Counted from the first letter of the stretch, positions 42,243 through 51,238 are shown. The stretch: 64,000 bases of DNA from Faecalicatena contorta (GCF_021531895.1 NZ_JAFBIX010000013.1:1-64000); one strand, 5' to 3'. Translations and numbers: made by a program. The notes: generated by a model from the sequence alone, not told the origin.

Positions 42243-43394
42243 ATGGATATTACGAACGATATCAAATATATAGGCGTCAATGACCATGATATTGACCTTT
42301 TTGAAGGCCAGTACGTTGTCGAAAATGGAATGGCCTATAATTCTTATGTTATTGTCGATGAAAAGATAGCCGTATTCGACACAGTTGATGCCCGTTTTAC
42401 CGAAGAATGGCTGAACAACTTAAGAGCAGTGATTGGAGAAAAGTCGCCTGACTATCTGATCATTCAGCACATGGAACCTGACCACTCTGCGAATATTGCA
42501 AAATTCATGGAAATATATAAAGATACTGTTATCGTTGCCACTGCCAAGTCATTTGCCATGATGAAGCAGTTCTTTGGTAATGATTTTAAAGACCATCAAA
42601 TGGTCGTAAAGGAAGGGGATACTCTTTCTCTTGGAAAGCATGAATTAACATTTATCACTGCACCAATGGTTCACTGGCCAGAAGTTATGGTAACATATGA
42701 CAGCTTTGACAAAGTATTATTCTCCGCCGATGCCTTTGGAAAATTCGGAGCACTGGATGTTGAAGAAGACTGGGCATGTGAAGCTCGCCGCTATTACATC
42801 GGAATCGTCGGAAAATACGGCACACAGGTTCAGGCCCTTCTGAAAAAAGCAGCAAAACTTGATATTCAGACCATCTGCTCTCTGCACGGCCCTATCCTTA
42901 CCGAGAATCTGGAATATTATCTGAATCTTTATAATATATGGTCCTCTTATTCTGTAGAATCAGAAGGCGTTATGGTTGCCTACACTTCTATCTACGGAAA
43001 TACAAAGAAAGCAGTTGAAGAATTAGCAGACATGCTGAAAGCAAAAGGATGCCCGAAGGTCGTTGTATGTGACCTTGCTCGCGAAGACATGGCCGAAGCT
43101 GTAGAAGACGCTTTCCGCTATGGCAAACTGGTACTTGCTACTACGACCTATAACAACGACATCTTCCCATTCATGCGCGAATTCATCAATCACCTGACAG
43201 AACGGAACTACCAGAACCGTACCGTTGGGCTGATTGAGAACGGCTCCTGGGCGCCGACTGCCGCAAAGAAGATGGCACAGATGCTGGAAGGCAGTAAGAA
43301 CCTTACATTCACCGACACAACCGTAAAAATCTTATCAGCACTCAATGACGACAGCCGTGCACAGTTAGAAGCACTGGCTGAAGAATTAAAATAG
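42243..43394 (+). CDS. FprA-type flavodiiron protein
   Basis: This 383-residue enzyme reduces O2 to water, or NO to N2O, in anaerobes. Residues 1-245 form a beta-lactamase-like domain with diiron ligands in QHMEPDHSANI near 80, the APMVHWPE segment near 145 and LHGPIL near 225. Residues 250-383 form a flavodoxin domain beginning VAYTSIYGNTKKAVEELA. AAAGGAG precedes the ATG. No rubredoxin gene is adjacent. The divergent FAD-Rieske protein could be a redox partner, which is inference. Confidence 0.94.
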   Translation: MDITNDIKYIGVNDHDIDLFEGQYVVENGMAYNSYVIVDEKIAVFDTVDARFTEEWLNNLRAVIGEKSPDYLIIQHMEPDHSANIAKFMEIYKDTVIVATAKSFAMMKQFFGNDFKDHQMVVKEGDTLSLGKHELTFITAPMVHWPEVMVTYDSFDKVLFSADAFGKFGALDVEEDWACEARRYYIGIVGKYGTQVQALLKKAAKLDIQTICSLHGPILTENLEYYLNLYNIWSSYSVESEGVMVAYTSIYGNTKKAVEELADMLKAKGCPKVVVCDLAREDMAEAVEDAFRYGKLVLATTTYNNDIFPFMREFINHLTERNYQNRTVGLIENGSWAPTAAKKMAQMLEGSKNLTFTDTTVKILSALNDDSRAQLEALAEELK

Positions 43395-43414
43395 GGATAC
43401 GGTAAACTAATTTG

Positions 43415-43445
43415 GGACGGGGGTTTTTCATTTTCCCCCGTCCCC
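43415..43445. terminator. GC-rich terminator hairpin
   Basis: GGGACGGGGG and CCCCCGTCCC pair perfectly around an 11-base T-rich loop. It follows the flavodiiron gene and overlaps the stop of the convergent PfkB gene. The T run for the plus strand begins eight bases later. Confidence 0.75.
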
Positions 43446-44336
43446 AAGTAACTTTTTTATTTCTTCTTTTGTCGCTAACATTTCTGAAAATGCGCTTGCG
43501 CTTCCTGCTGCAAGTCCCATACGAAATGCATATTCGTAACTTTTCTGTTCTATCCATCCTGCAAGGAAGCCTGCCACCATGGAATCTCCTGCTCCCACAG
43601 CATTGACCAGTGTACCTTTTGGTGCAGGAGCATCATATATCTTTCCATCTGCTGCAATCAGAACTGCTCCTTCTCCGGCCATAGATACCAACACGTTAGC
43701 AGCACCCATTGCCTGTAACTTTCTCGCATAAGGAATCACCGACTCCCTTGTCTTAAGTTCTGTCTGAAAGATTTCTCCCAATTCGTGATGATTAGGTTTC
43801 ACCAGAAACGGATGAAACTCCAGCACATTCATCAACAGGTCTTTGGTTGCATCTACAACAATCATAACTTCGCGTCCATCCAGTCTTTTCATGATTCTTC
43901 TATAGATATCATCCGGCATGGACTTTGGAATACTTCCTGCAAGAACTAAGATGTCTCCTCTTCCGAGAATATCTAACTTTTTCATCAAACAATCCACAGC
44001 TTCTTCACTAATCTCTGGTCCCGCACCATTGATTTCTGTTCCGTCAATAGATTTTAACTTTACATTAATTCTTGATACTCCGTTCTCAAGCACAATAAAG
44101 TCTGATCGTATTCCCATCTCCCCCATACGGCGGATAATCTCCTGTCCGATAAAACCTGCGACAAATCCCAATGCTGTACTTTCAATTCCAAGATTCCCCA
44201 GTACCGTCGATACATTGATTCCCTTACCTCCCGGCAACATCAATTCTGAACTTGTGCGATTTGTAAGACCCAATTGAAAATCATCTACTGAGACTATATA
44301 ATCCAGCGATGGATTAAATGTGACCGTATATATCAT
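43428..44336 (-). CDS. 1-phosphofructokinase-type PfkB sugar kinase
   Basis: This 302-residue ribokinase-fold enzyme phosphorylates a sugar phosphate. MLPGGKGINVSTVLGNLG near residue 34 and the catalytic VNAVGAGDSMVAGFLAGW near 250 are the two PfkB signatures. The sequence resembles FruK (fructose-1-phosphate kinase) or tagatose-6-phosphate kinase. No fructose PTS or FruR gene is adjacent, so the substrate stays open. GGAGAAA precedes the start. It lies 32 bases after the DnaJ gene. Confidence 0.9.
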   Translation of the reverse strand: MIYTVTFNPSLDYIVSVDDFQLGLTNRTSSELMLPGGKGINVSTVLGNLGIESTALGFVAGFIGQEIIRRMGEMGIRSDFIVLENGVSRINVKLKSIDGTEINGAGPEISEEAVDCLMKKLDILGRGDILVLAGSIPKSMPDDIYRRIMKRLDGREVMIVVDATKDLLMNVLEFHPFLVKPNHHELGEIFQTELKTRESVIPYARKLQAMGAANVLVSMAGEGAVLIAADGKIYDAPAPKGTLVNAVGAGDSMVAGFLAGWIEQKSYEYAFRMGLAAGSASAFSEMLATKEEIKKLLGDGGK

Positions 44337-44368
44337 CTTAGTTTCTCCTTAATCTATGCTTTTTCTTC

Positions 44369-45298
44369 TTAAGCCACAGCTCTAAACTCCCGCAGCTTCT
44401 GCTTCGCCTCCGGATTCAGGTGTCTTGGAACCTGAATCTGTACTGTCACGTACTGATCGCCCTTCACCTGCGGATTCTTCATAGATACGATTCCTTTGCC
44501 ACGAAGCCGGATCTTCGAGCCAGACTGTGTACCTTCCTGAATCTTACAGGACACATTGCCATACAGAGTCGGAACGATTACCTCGCCACCCAATACTGCC
44601 GTTGTAAATGGAATATTGAGCGTAGTATAGACATCCATACCCTTGCGCTCATATCCAGGCTTCTTTCCTACCGTTACTTCCAGCATCAGATCTCCTGCCT
44701 CACCACCATTCATGCCTGGCATACCCTGTCCGCGAAGCCGAATCTTCTTGCCCGTATCAATTCCGGCCGGTACGTGTACCTTCAACGACTGAACCACGCC
44801 GTCAGGGTTCTGGAGCTGAATGACCTTATCACAGCCAAATACCGCCTCGTCAAAGCTTACTTCTATGCCAGCTGATACATTCTTCCCTTTCTGGCGGAAA
44901 TTACTCTGCCGAAAACCTCCATAACCGAATCCACCCTGACTGAATCCACTCTGACTAAATCCATCCCCGAAGATATTCTTAAGAATATCATCCATATCCC
45001 CGCCTTCGAAATGGAATTCCTGATAGCTGCCATTTCCATTCTTATAAAAATCAGATGTATTTCCACTGCCGTCAAAAGCTGCGTGGCCAAACTGATCATA
45101 TAACTTCTTCTTTTCTTTATCACTTAAGACATTGTAGGCTTCCGTTACTTCTTTGAACCTGGCAGCCGCTTCAGGATTATCACCATTCATATCTGGATGG
45201 TACTTCTTTGCCAGTTTTCGATATGCTTTCTTAATCGTAGCTTCGTCTGCATTTCTTCCGACGCCAAGTACTTCATAATAATCTTTCTTTCCTGCCAT
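44369..45298 (-). CDS. DnaJ-family chaperone, class II (CbpA-like)
   Basis: This 309-residue co-chaperone stimulates DnaK. The J domain spans residues 5-70 with the HPD motif in KYHPDMNG. A Gly/Phe-rich segment (FSQSGFSQGGFGYGGF) spans about 115-145, and two beta-barrel substrate-binding domains follow. There is no Cys-rich zinc finger, which separates it from classical DnaJ and fits CbpA/DnaJ-B. The start at MAGKKDYYE follows GGTGAGG. A promoter lies about 65 bases upstream. No CIRCE element is seen. Confidence 0.92.
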   Translation of the reverse strand: MAGKKDYYEVLGVGRNADEATIKKAYRKLAKKYHPDMNGDNPEAAARFKEVTEAYNVLSDKEKKKLYDQFGHAAFDGSGNTSDFYKNGNGSYQEFHFEGGDMDDILKNIFGDGFSQSGFSQGGFGYGGFRQSNFRQKGKNVSAGIEVSFDEAVFGCDKVIQLQNPDGVVQSLKVHVPAGIDTGKKIRLRGQGMPGMNGGEAGDLMLEVTVGKKPGYERKGMDVYTTLNIPFTTAVLGGEVIVPTLYGNVSCKIQEGTQSGSKIRLRGKGIVSMKNPQVKGDQYVTVQIQVPRHLNPEAKQKLREFRAVA

Positions 45299-45362
45299 TG
45301 TCCTCACCTTTCTTTCCTGGAAATTCATATACATATATAGAATATTTCATTGTTCTACTTGT

Positions 45363-45391
45363 AATATAACACTTGTTTCTTCGAATTTCAA
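45363..45391 (-). promoter_or_regulatory. Sigma-A promoter of the dnaJ-like gene
   Basis: On the minus strand TTGAAA and TATATT are separated by 17 bases, about 65 bases before the DnaJ start. Confidence 0.65.
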
Positions 45392-45426
45392 GTAAGAAAT
45401 GGAAGCTCCTTTCGATTTAAGCAGAT

Positions 45427-45648
45427 TTAATACTCTTTCGGGATATCACCTAAACCATACATCTCTTTGAATTTTTTCAGATCCGACTCATCCCGAATCA
45501 GCATAATATCCTGAAATTTCCCCGTATGAATATCCTTGAATCCTGCCACCTGCTCTCCGGTACAGATACTGCAATGGATTACCGGCTTCTGATTCCTGGC
45601 ATCATATTCTTTTCGTATGACTTCTTTTTTCTTGAATAAATGAATCAT
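45427..45648 (-). CDS. Conserved small protein with a CSIC motif, 73 aa
   Basis: The protein begins MIHLFKKKE and contains HCSICTGEQVAGFKD near residue 30, a CxxC pair that could bind metal, followed by an alpha/beta segment (MLIRDESDLKKFKEMYG). Similar small proteins in clostridia are sometimes labelled aspartate dehydrogenase, which is not credible at this size. I assign no function. It lies 22 bases downstream of the CAT-like gene. Confidence 0.75.
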   Translation of the reverse strand: MIHLFKKKEVIRKEYDARNQKPVIHCSICTGEQVAGFKDIHTGKFQDIMLIRDESDLKKFKEMYGLGDIPKEY

Positions 45649-45670
45649 TGTATCTCACCATCCCAAACGC

Positions 45671-46336
45671 TTATTCCACGCACTCATCAAACAACTCCAA
45701 ATTCTCCTGCAATTTTTTAAAAAACAAGCTGGTATGATAACCATCCGCCGATGCATGGGAGATGGTCACCGTCACAGGTAATGTATAACATCCACCCTGT
45801 TCCGTATATTTTCCAAATACAATGATAGGAAAAAGAGCAGGTGCATCCACTGTGCTGGTCGCATATCCGGTATAATCAAGCCACGGAACACAGCTGACAC
45901 AGAAGAAGTTCGCAGGCTGTTCCGGTCTTCCCTTAATTCCATGCTGATTCCCATATCTCATGAGGACCTCTTCAAATCCTTGATAAAACTCTGAAAAATC
46001 CGACCTGTATTCCGTCCACAGATCACTAAAGGTCTCATCATCCTCATGAAATACTGTAAAATTCGGATGAGATACCTTCCAGACTCCTGCACCGCCTTCC
46101 GGCGGCACCATCATCCTCATAGAATCCATCATATTGACCGTCTTTGAAACCGCATATAAAAAGCAGCCAAAAAATCTCTTTTTATGTAACCTTGCAAACT
46201 GAAGAATCTTCGTCACATCAATCTTCGCAGTCAAAGAATAGCCACATTTCAAAGAATTCCTATAGTAAGTGAAATGCTCTCTGCGTGGCCAATGTTCCAT
46301 ATCTATTTTTTCATATGCCGGTAATTCCTTCTTCAT
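45671..46336 (-). CDS. Chloramphenicol acetyltransferase-like protein (CatA family)
   Basis: This 221-residue protein has the type-A CAT fold. The catalytic HxxxDG motif is present as HASADGYH near residue 192. The FFCVSCVPWLDYTGY segment near 145 matches the CAT region with conserved aromatic residues. Length is normal for CAT (about 215). Chromosomal CatA-like proteins are common in gut clostridia and not all give resistance, so the substrate is uncertain. It is divergent from a LysR gene. Confidence 0.85.
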   Translation of the reverse strand: MKKELPAYEKIDMEHWPRREHFTYYRNSLKCGYSLTAKIDVTKILQFARLHKKRFFGCFLYAVSKTVNMMDSMRMMVPPEGGAGVWKVSHPNFTVFHEDDETFSDLWTEYRSDFSEFYQGFEEVLMRYGNQHGIKGRPEQPANFFCVSCVPWLDYTGYATSTVDAPALFPIIVFGKYTEQGGCYTLPVTVTISHASADGYHTSLFFKKLQENLELFDECVE

Positions 46337-46465
46337 ATCTTCACCATCACTTCTTCCATCTATTGTCTCTCCTGCACTCTATACATTTCTCTACATGTAT
46401 TAGTATAGCTCAACCACTCTCCGGTCGCAATGCACGATTTTTCTACAAATGCATCTTGTTTTTCT

Positions 46466-46480
46466 TACAAATAACTTGTA
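46466..46480. promoter_or_regulatory. LysR-type dyad
   Basis: TACAA-n5-TTGTA lies between the divergent CAT-like and LysR genes, with a weaker copy (TACAA-n7-TTGT) 23 bases upstream. The form fits LysR-type operator half-sites; binding is inferred. Confidence 0.45.
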
Positions 46481-46517
46481 GTATGATAGCAGAATATTCA
46501 TCAAAGGAGACCGCATC

Positions 46518-47387
46518 ATGGATTTGAAAAAGCTAACGGTATTTCTCACTGTTGCAGATTACGGCAATTTTACAAAAGCAGGTGAAGACCTTGGATATAC
46601 CCAATCTGGAATCACTCAGATGATGAAATCCTTAGAACAGGAAGTGGGATTTCCACTCTTCATCAAAAGACATCACGGAGTTACTCTGACAAACGAAGGC
46701 AAAGCATTACTCCCTGCAATCCGTAATCTATTGTCTGCCAGTGAATCTTTGAAACAAGAGATTTCTTTTATGAAAGGTGCCAAAAAAGGAACCATAAAGA
46801 TTGGTTCCTACATTAGTTGTGCCATCCATTGGCTTCCGGAGATTATTAATAACTTTCAGAAAGAATACCCTGAGATTCTTTTTGATATTATTGAAGGAGA
46901 TGAGCGTGACTTAGCTGACTGGGTCGAGAATCACAAAGTAGATATCGGTTTCACAAGCTATCAGCCGAATCAGAATTATAAATTCATTCCTGTCTTTGAT
47001 GACCCTATGTATGCTGTCATGCATAAGGAACATCCATTTGCGCAATACGATGAGATTCCCATTGAGTGGTACGAGAATACACCATTTGTAGTATCCGAAT
47101 ATACTTATGTCAATGAAGTTCACCGACTATTGAAAAAATATAAAGTAAAACCAGATATCAAATACACCATGAGCAATGATTTTTCCATTCTATCTATGGT
47201 TGAACATAATCTTGGAATCAGTATTTTACCCGGTATGATTCTTAGAGGGCGTACGGGAAACTTTGAAGCTCGTCCGCTAAAGCCACGTGCTTACCGGCGA
47301 CTGGGCATGGCAATCTCATCATCAGATGAGCTGTCCCCTGCCTTGAAAATATTTATCAAATATGCACAAGATTATCTTCTGGATTAA
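46518..47387 (+). CDS. LysR family transcriptional regulator
   Basis: This 289-residue regulator has the LysR helix-turn-helix in residues 1-62 (LTVFLTVADYGNFTKAGEDLGY then TQSGITQMMKSLEQEVG). The two-lobed effector domain covers residues 90-289 (IKIGSYISCAIHWLPEI onward). AAAGGAG precedes the ATG. It is divergent from the CAT-like gene with dyad sites between them. The inducer is unknown. Confidence 0.92.
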   Translation: MDLKKLTVFLTVADYGNFTKAGEDLGYTQSGITQMMKSLEQEVGFPLFIKRHHGVTLTNEGKALLPAIRNLLSASESLKQEISFMKGAKKGTIKIGSYISCAIHWLPEIINNFQKEYPEILFDIIEGDERDLADWVENHKVDIGFTSYQPNQNYKFIPVFDDPMYAVMHKEHPFAQYDEIPIEWYENTPFVVSEYTYVNEVHRLLKKYKVKPDIKYTMSNDFSILSMVEHNLGISILPGMILRGRTGNFEARPLKPRAYRRLGMAISSSDELSPALKIFIKYAQDYLLD

Positions 47388-47401
47388 CCCACGCTGATAC
47401 A

Positions 47402-47440
47402 AAAAATGACAACCGCCATTCCCCTGCGGTTGTCATTTTA
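47402..47440. terminator. Bidirectional terminator
   Basis: GACAACCGC and GCGGTTGTC pair perfectly, with an A run on the left and a T-rich run on the right. It serves the LysR gene on the plus strand and the small ORF on the minus strand. Confidence 0.85.
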
Positions 47441-47455
47441 TCTACTTAACTTAAA

Positions 47456-47536
47456 TTAATGTGCATGTCTTTCGCTGTTGAAAATGTTCACAAATCCATA
47501 TGCAGCTACAATTGCAATTATTGTCCATCCAATCAT
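47456..47536 (-). CDS. Candidate 26-residue membrane peptide
   Basis: A short frame starts MIGWTIIAIVAAYGF, giving one hydrophobic helix, and ends in a polar SERHAH tail. A GGGAGGTG ribosome binding site lies five bases before the ATG, and a bidirectional terminator follows the stop by 16 bases. These flanks make translation plausible. I do not recognise it. The remaining 239 bases up to purC are AT-rich and hold no other feature I can support. Confidence 0.55.
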   Translation of the reverse strand: MIGWTIIAIVAAYGFVNIFNSERHAH

Positions 47537-47775
47537 GTCTACACCTCCCACAAAGCACTTAATGTTTCCTTCTGATTAAAGTATAGAACGTTTCCTGACA
47601 TTTGTGAAATGAAGCTTTTTCATCCTGACATTACATTTTCTAATGTTTCTTACTATATCAAATATTTTCAAAAAAAATTGTATAAAATTCAAAAATAATC
47701 TTGATTTTTATCTGAAAATCTGTTTGTCTATTATATAGAGTATTAATATTACATAAATAGAGTGAGGTATGTAAA

Positions 47776-48636
47776 ATGAAACCTATCAAAGAAGGAAAAG
47801 TACGTGAAATTTATGATAACGGTGATAGCTTAATCATGGTCGCTACTGACCGTATCAGTTGTTTTGATGTTATTTTGAACAATGAAGTAACCAAAAAAGG
47901 AACTGTTCTGACTCAGATGTCTAAGTTCTGGTTCAATCTTACAGAGGACATTCTTCCAAACCACATGATTTCTACAGATGTTAAAGATATGCCTGAGTTC
48001 TTCCAGCAGCCACAGTTTGATGGCAACAGCATGATGTGCAAGAAGCTTCAGATGCTTCCAATCGAATGTATCGTTCGCGGATATATCACCGGAAGCGGAT
48101 GGGCAAGCTATCAGGAAAATGGTACTGTATGTGGAATCAAACTCCCAGAAGGTTTAAAAGAATCTGACAAACTGCCGGAGCCAATCTATACACCTTCCAC
48201 CAAAGCCGAAATCGGAGATCACGATGAAAATATTTCTTACGAGCAGAGTATTGAACATCTGGAGAAGTATTTCCCAGGAAAAGGGGAAGAATATGCAACT
48301 AAGCTCCGTGACTGTACCATCGCTCTTTACAAAAAATGTGCAGATTACGCGTTAAGTCGCGGTATCATTATCGCAGATACCAAGTTTGAGTTTGGTCTGA
48401 ATGAAAATGGAGATATCGTAATCGGCGATGAGATGCTGACACCAGACAGCTCACGTTTCTGGCCTGCAGATACTTATGAGCCTGGACACGGACAGCCATC
48501 TTTTGACAAGCAGTTCGCACGTGACTGGCTGAAAGCGAACCCAGACAACAATTGGACTCTTCCAGATGATATCGTAGAAAAGACTATTGATAAATATCTT
48601 CAGGCATATGAGCTGCTTACAGGGGAGAAGCTTTAA
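47776..48636 (+). CDS. purC: SAICAR synthase PurC
   Basis: This 286-residue enzyme joins aspartate to CAIR in purine synthesis. GKVREIYDNGDSLIMVATDRISCFDV near the N-terminus (in pieces) and PIECIVRGYITGSGWASY near 95 are diagnostic. The DEMLTPDSSRFWPAD segment near 217 is intact. It is the longer form of the family, about 290 residues, rather than the 235-residue type of E. coli. It stands alone without other pur genes. No purine riboswitch is visible upstream. Confidence 0.95.
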   Translation: MKPIKEGKVREIYDNGDSLIMVATDRISCFDVILNNEVTKKGTVLTQMSKFWFNLTEDILPNHMISTDVKDMPEFFQQPQFDGNSMMCKKLQMLPIECIVRGYITGSGWASYQENGTVCGIKLPEGLKESDKLPEPIYTPSTKAEIGDHDENISYEQSIEHLEKYFPGKGEEYATKLRDCTIALYKKCADYALSRGIIIADTKFEFGLNENGDIVIGDEMLTPDSSRFWPADTYEPGHGQPSFDKQFARDWLKANPDNNWTLPDDIVEKTIDKYLQAYELLTGEKL

Positions 48637-48768
48637 TAAAAATAACCGGGGACATAGATTTATATTCTAAACTGGCCTGCTGATTTTTCCATTAACTGGA
48701 TATTTATTTCACGCCATTGCTATTGTAAAGTATGGTACATCATAGGAAAAGGAAGAGAGGTCTTATTT

Positions 48769-49287
48769 ATGAATTCAAATCTAAAAAAGATCGTGACAAC
48801 AGCATTGTTTGCTGCTCTTGCCTGTGTTGCCACGATGTCTATACGTATCCCTACCCCAGGAACCAGCGGCTATATTCATCCAGGTGATGCTATTGTAATA
48901 CTGGCCGGAGTTTTTCTCGGTCCAGGCTGGGGATTTCTTGCAGGAGGCATTGGTTCTGCAATGGCTGATCTGCTTGGCGGATACTTTGTATATGTCCCAA
49001 TTACTTTTGTCATCAAGGGATTGATTTCCCTGATTTCCGGTCTTATCTACCAGAAATTAGGTACAACATCTAAAAGTCGCTACACAGCTGTCATCCTTGG
49101 TGGTGTAGTGGACATCGTGCTGGTAGCCGGTGGATACTTTTTGTGTGAAGCTGTATTTTTATATGGATTCTCAGCTTCTGCCGCCAGCATCCCTGCAAAC
49201 ATCATTCAAGGTGTTGGCGGACTCATTATCTCTTGTGTTCTGTATCCAGTCCTGAATGCAATTCCTGAAGTTCGACAGGTAGCTTAA
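48769..49287 (+). CDS. ECF transporter S component
   Basis: This 172-residue membrane protein has five to six helices and is the substrate-binding subunit of an energy-coupling-factor importer. The N-terminal KIVTTALFAALACVATM helix and the GYIHPGDAIVILAGVFLGP segment near 40 are typical of S components of the HmpT/ThiW-like kind. The shared EcfA/A'/T genes are not in the window. The vitamin or precursor carried is not decided. AGAGAGG precedes the ATG. Confidence 0.85.
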   Translation: MNSNLKKIVTTALFAALACVATMSIRIPTPGTSGYIHPGDAIVILAGVFLGPGWGFLAGGIGSAMADLLGGYFVYVPITFVIKGLISLISGLIYQKLGTTSKSRYTAVILGGVVDIVLVAGGYFLCEAVFLYGFSASAASIPANIIQGVGGLIISCVLYPVLNAIPEVRQVA

Positions 49288-49296
49288 GAAAATGAC

Positions 49297-49338
49297 AAAA
49301 AGAGACGGAGATTTTTGAAAAAACTCCGTCTCTTTTTT
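49297..49338. terminator. Strong bidirectional terminator
   Basis: AAAAAGAGACGGAG and CTCCGTCTCTTTTTT pair perfectly around a 13-base loop, between the convergent ECF and SDR genes. Confidence 0.92.
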
Positions 49339-49358
49339 AATACCCATATCTCTTTTTC

Positions 49359-50162
49359 TTACCAGGTACGTGAATTCAATTCTTTAAACTGAGCAACAGT
49401 AGATACGTGAGAATTCATACCACCATCAACATTGATAATCTGTCCTGTTACATATTCGCTCTCATCAGAAGCAAAATATACACACATATGACCGATGTCT
49501 TCTGGGCATCCATAGCGGTTAACCATGATATTGCTTAAGAAGATATCCTTAAGGGCCTGTGGAACATGTGCTTCATTCTGTGGTGTAACAATAAGTCCCG
49601 GACGAACACAGTTGCAACGGATATTTTTCTTTCCTACCTGCAAAGCGGTATACTTTGTTAACATATCAACACCTGCTTTTGCACATGCATAAGCTGTAGA
49701 GCCAAGGTCTCCTGAGCAAGAAGCCATAGAACCGATATTGATAATAGAACCACCTTTTTCATTCTTTTCCATGTAAGGAAGTACACACTGTGTAGCATAG
49801 AATGTTCCGCGAAGATCGCTCTGGAAGATTGCATCCCACATCTCCAGTGTCAATTCATCAATACGTCCATCTTTCAATGCAACATTTGCAGCATTATTTA
49901 CAAGGATATCAATCTTTCCATATTTTTCATATGTATCTTTGATCAATTCTTCTACACTTTCAATCTGTGTAATATCCATGAAATGATAAGAAGCTTCTCC
50001 GCCTGCTTCAACAATACTGTCAACAACAGCCTGTCCTTTTTCTTTTCTACGTCCGCAGATAACTACCTTTGCCCCTTCTGCTGCAAATAAATTTGCAATT
50101 CCAATACCAATTCCACTGGTTGAACCAGTTACAATAGCAACTTTGCCTTTTAATCTGTCCAT
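49359..50162 (-). CDS. Short-chain dehydrogenase/reductase
   Basis: This 267-residue NAD(P)-dependent oxidoreductase has the cofactor motif TGSTSGIGIGIA near residue 13. The NNAAN motif lies near 90, and catalytic Ser and Tyr-x-x-x-Lys lie in the GSMASCSGDLGSTAYACAKAG stretch (145-165, in pieces). The form and length are close to hydroxysteroid dehydrogenases of gut clostridia, but also to many other SDRs, so the substrate is unassigned. It has its own promoter and AGGAGG site, downstream of an AraC regulator on the same strand. Confidence 0.9.
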   Translation of the reverse strand: MDRLKGKVAIVTGSTSGIGIGIANLFAAEGAKVVICGRRKEKGQAVVDSIVEAGGEASYHFMDITQIESVEELIKDTYEKYGKIDILVNNAANVALKDGRIDELTLEMWDAIFQSDLRGTFYATQCVLPYMEKNEKGGSIINIGSMASCSGDLGSTAYACAKAGVDMLTKYTALQVGKKNIRCNCVRPGLIVTPQNEAHVPQALKDIFLSNIMVNRYGCPEDIGHMCVYFASDESEYVTGQIINVDGGMNSHVSTVAQFKELNSRTW

Positions 50163-50234
50163 TTCTAAAACCTCCTAGTCTGTAATGTCACTCTTTATAA
50201 AAAATATAAAAAGGCGTATAAATTCGTTAATGTT

Positions 50235-50263
50235 ACTATAGCTCATTTAGAAAAATAAATCAA
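50235..50263 (-). promoter_or_regulatory. Sigma-A promoter of the SDR gene
   Basis: On the minus strand TTGATT and TATAGT are separated by 17 bases, about 73 bases before the SDR start. The gap to the AraC gene is 185 bases and AT-rich. Confidence 0.7.
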
Positions 50264-50347
50264 CCTATACAAATTTACTAAAAGAAATTTTTTAATTACA
50301 ACACATTATTGACATGTTTTTCACCAAATTCTACAATAAAAGAAGTA

Positions 50348-51238
50348 TTATTCATATCTTCTATACTCCCTTGGCGTCACTCCGAACATCCCCTGAAACG
50401 CCCTGGCAAAGTAACTCATGTGTCCAAACCCGCAACGACTTGCGATACCTGTAATTGTATAATCTGTAGTCATCAGCATATCCGCCGCAATCTGCAGACG
50501 ATACTTTTTCACATATTGAATCGGTGTGATTCCAAGCACATTTCGAAAGCAACGCAGACATTCACTCTCACTGACATTAGCACTTGACGCAAGCACTTTG
50601 GTCGTAATCTCAGACATATAATTATCATGGATATATTCCAACATCTTTTTGACCCGTTCATCTTCTCTTTCCTGTTTGGCAGAAACAGGCCGAATATCTT
50701 TCTTGTACTCCGATACAACATTACATATCATCTTCGATAACTGCTCTCGAATGACAAATTCATAACCAAATGGTTCATCCAGGCAAGCCTTCCAGAATTG
50801 ATCCATATATTCTTGCATACATACACTCTTCTCAGACTCATTTGAAAATATTATGCTATGAAGTCTTGAGTTTTCTATGAGTGGACATACATACTTCTGC
50901 CAGAATACCCCTTCTACTCCATTGCACAAAAATTCCGGCAAAAACACCACTGAGTGCAAAATGCATTCCTTATCACCTGCATTAGAAGCTGCATGCATCA
51001 CTCCGCTGTTAATAAATATTATATCTCCACGATTTAGAACGATCTGCTCATTTGGAAGCGATACAAGCAGACTTCCCTTTACCATATAAATAAATTCCAG
51101 TTCTCTGTGCCAGTGCCAGATTGCTTCAAAATTCGTAAAATCATTATCATATGCAGCGACAGGAACAAGGGTAGTTCCATGCATACCTAATTCCGCGCCA
51201 TTTTCCGTAGTCAAAACTGTTCTGGGTTTATAGATCAT
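50348..51238 (-). CDS. AraC family transcriptional regulator
   Basis: This 296-residue regulator has an N-terminal cupin-like ligand domain (residues 25-130, with HWHRELEFIYMVKGSL and RGDIIFINSGVMHAA). A C-terminal double helix-turn-helix spans residues 195-296 with the AraC signature ITGIASRCGFGHMSYFARAF. GGAGAAAG precedes the ATG. It is upstream of the SDR gene and divergent from the decayed YczE-type gene. The SDR gene is its likely target. Confidence 0.9.
   Translation of the reverse strand: MIYKPRTVLTTENGAELGMHGTTLVPVAAYDNDFTNFEAIWHWHRELEFIYMVKGSLLVSLPNEQIVLNRGDIIFINSGVMHAASNAGDKECILHSVVFLPEFLCNGVEGVFWQKYVCPLIENSRLHSIIFSNESEKSVCMQEYMDQFWKACLDEPFGYEFVIREQLSKMICNVVSEYKKDIRPVSAKQEREDERVKKMLEYIHDNYMSEITTKVLASSANVSESECLRCFRNVLGITPIQYVKKYRLQIAADMLMTTDYTITGIASRCGFGHMSYFARAFQGMFGVTPREYRRYE

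Noticed and set aside
45299-45426. CIRCE operator before the dnaJ-like gene
   Set aside because: No GAGTGCTAA-type inverted repeat is present; only a sigma-A promoter is seen.
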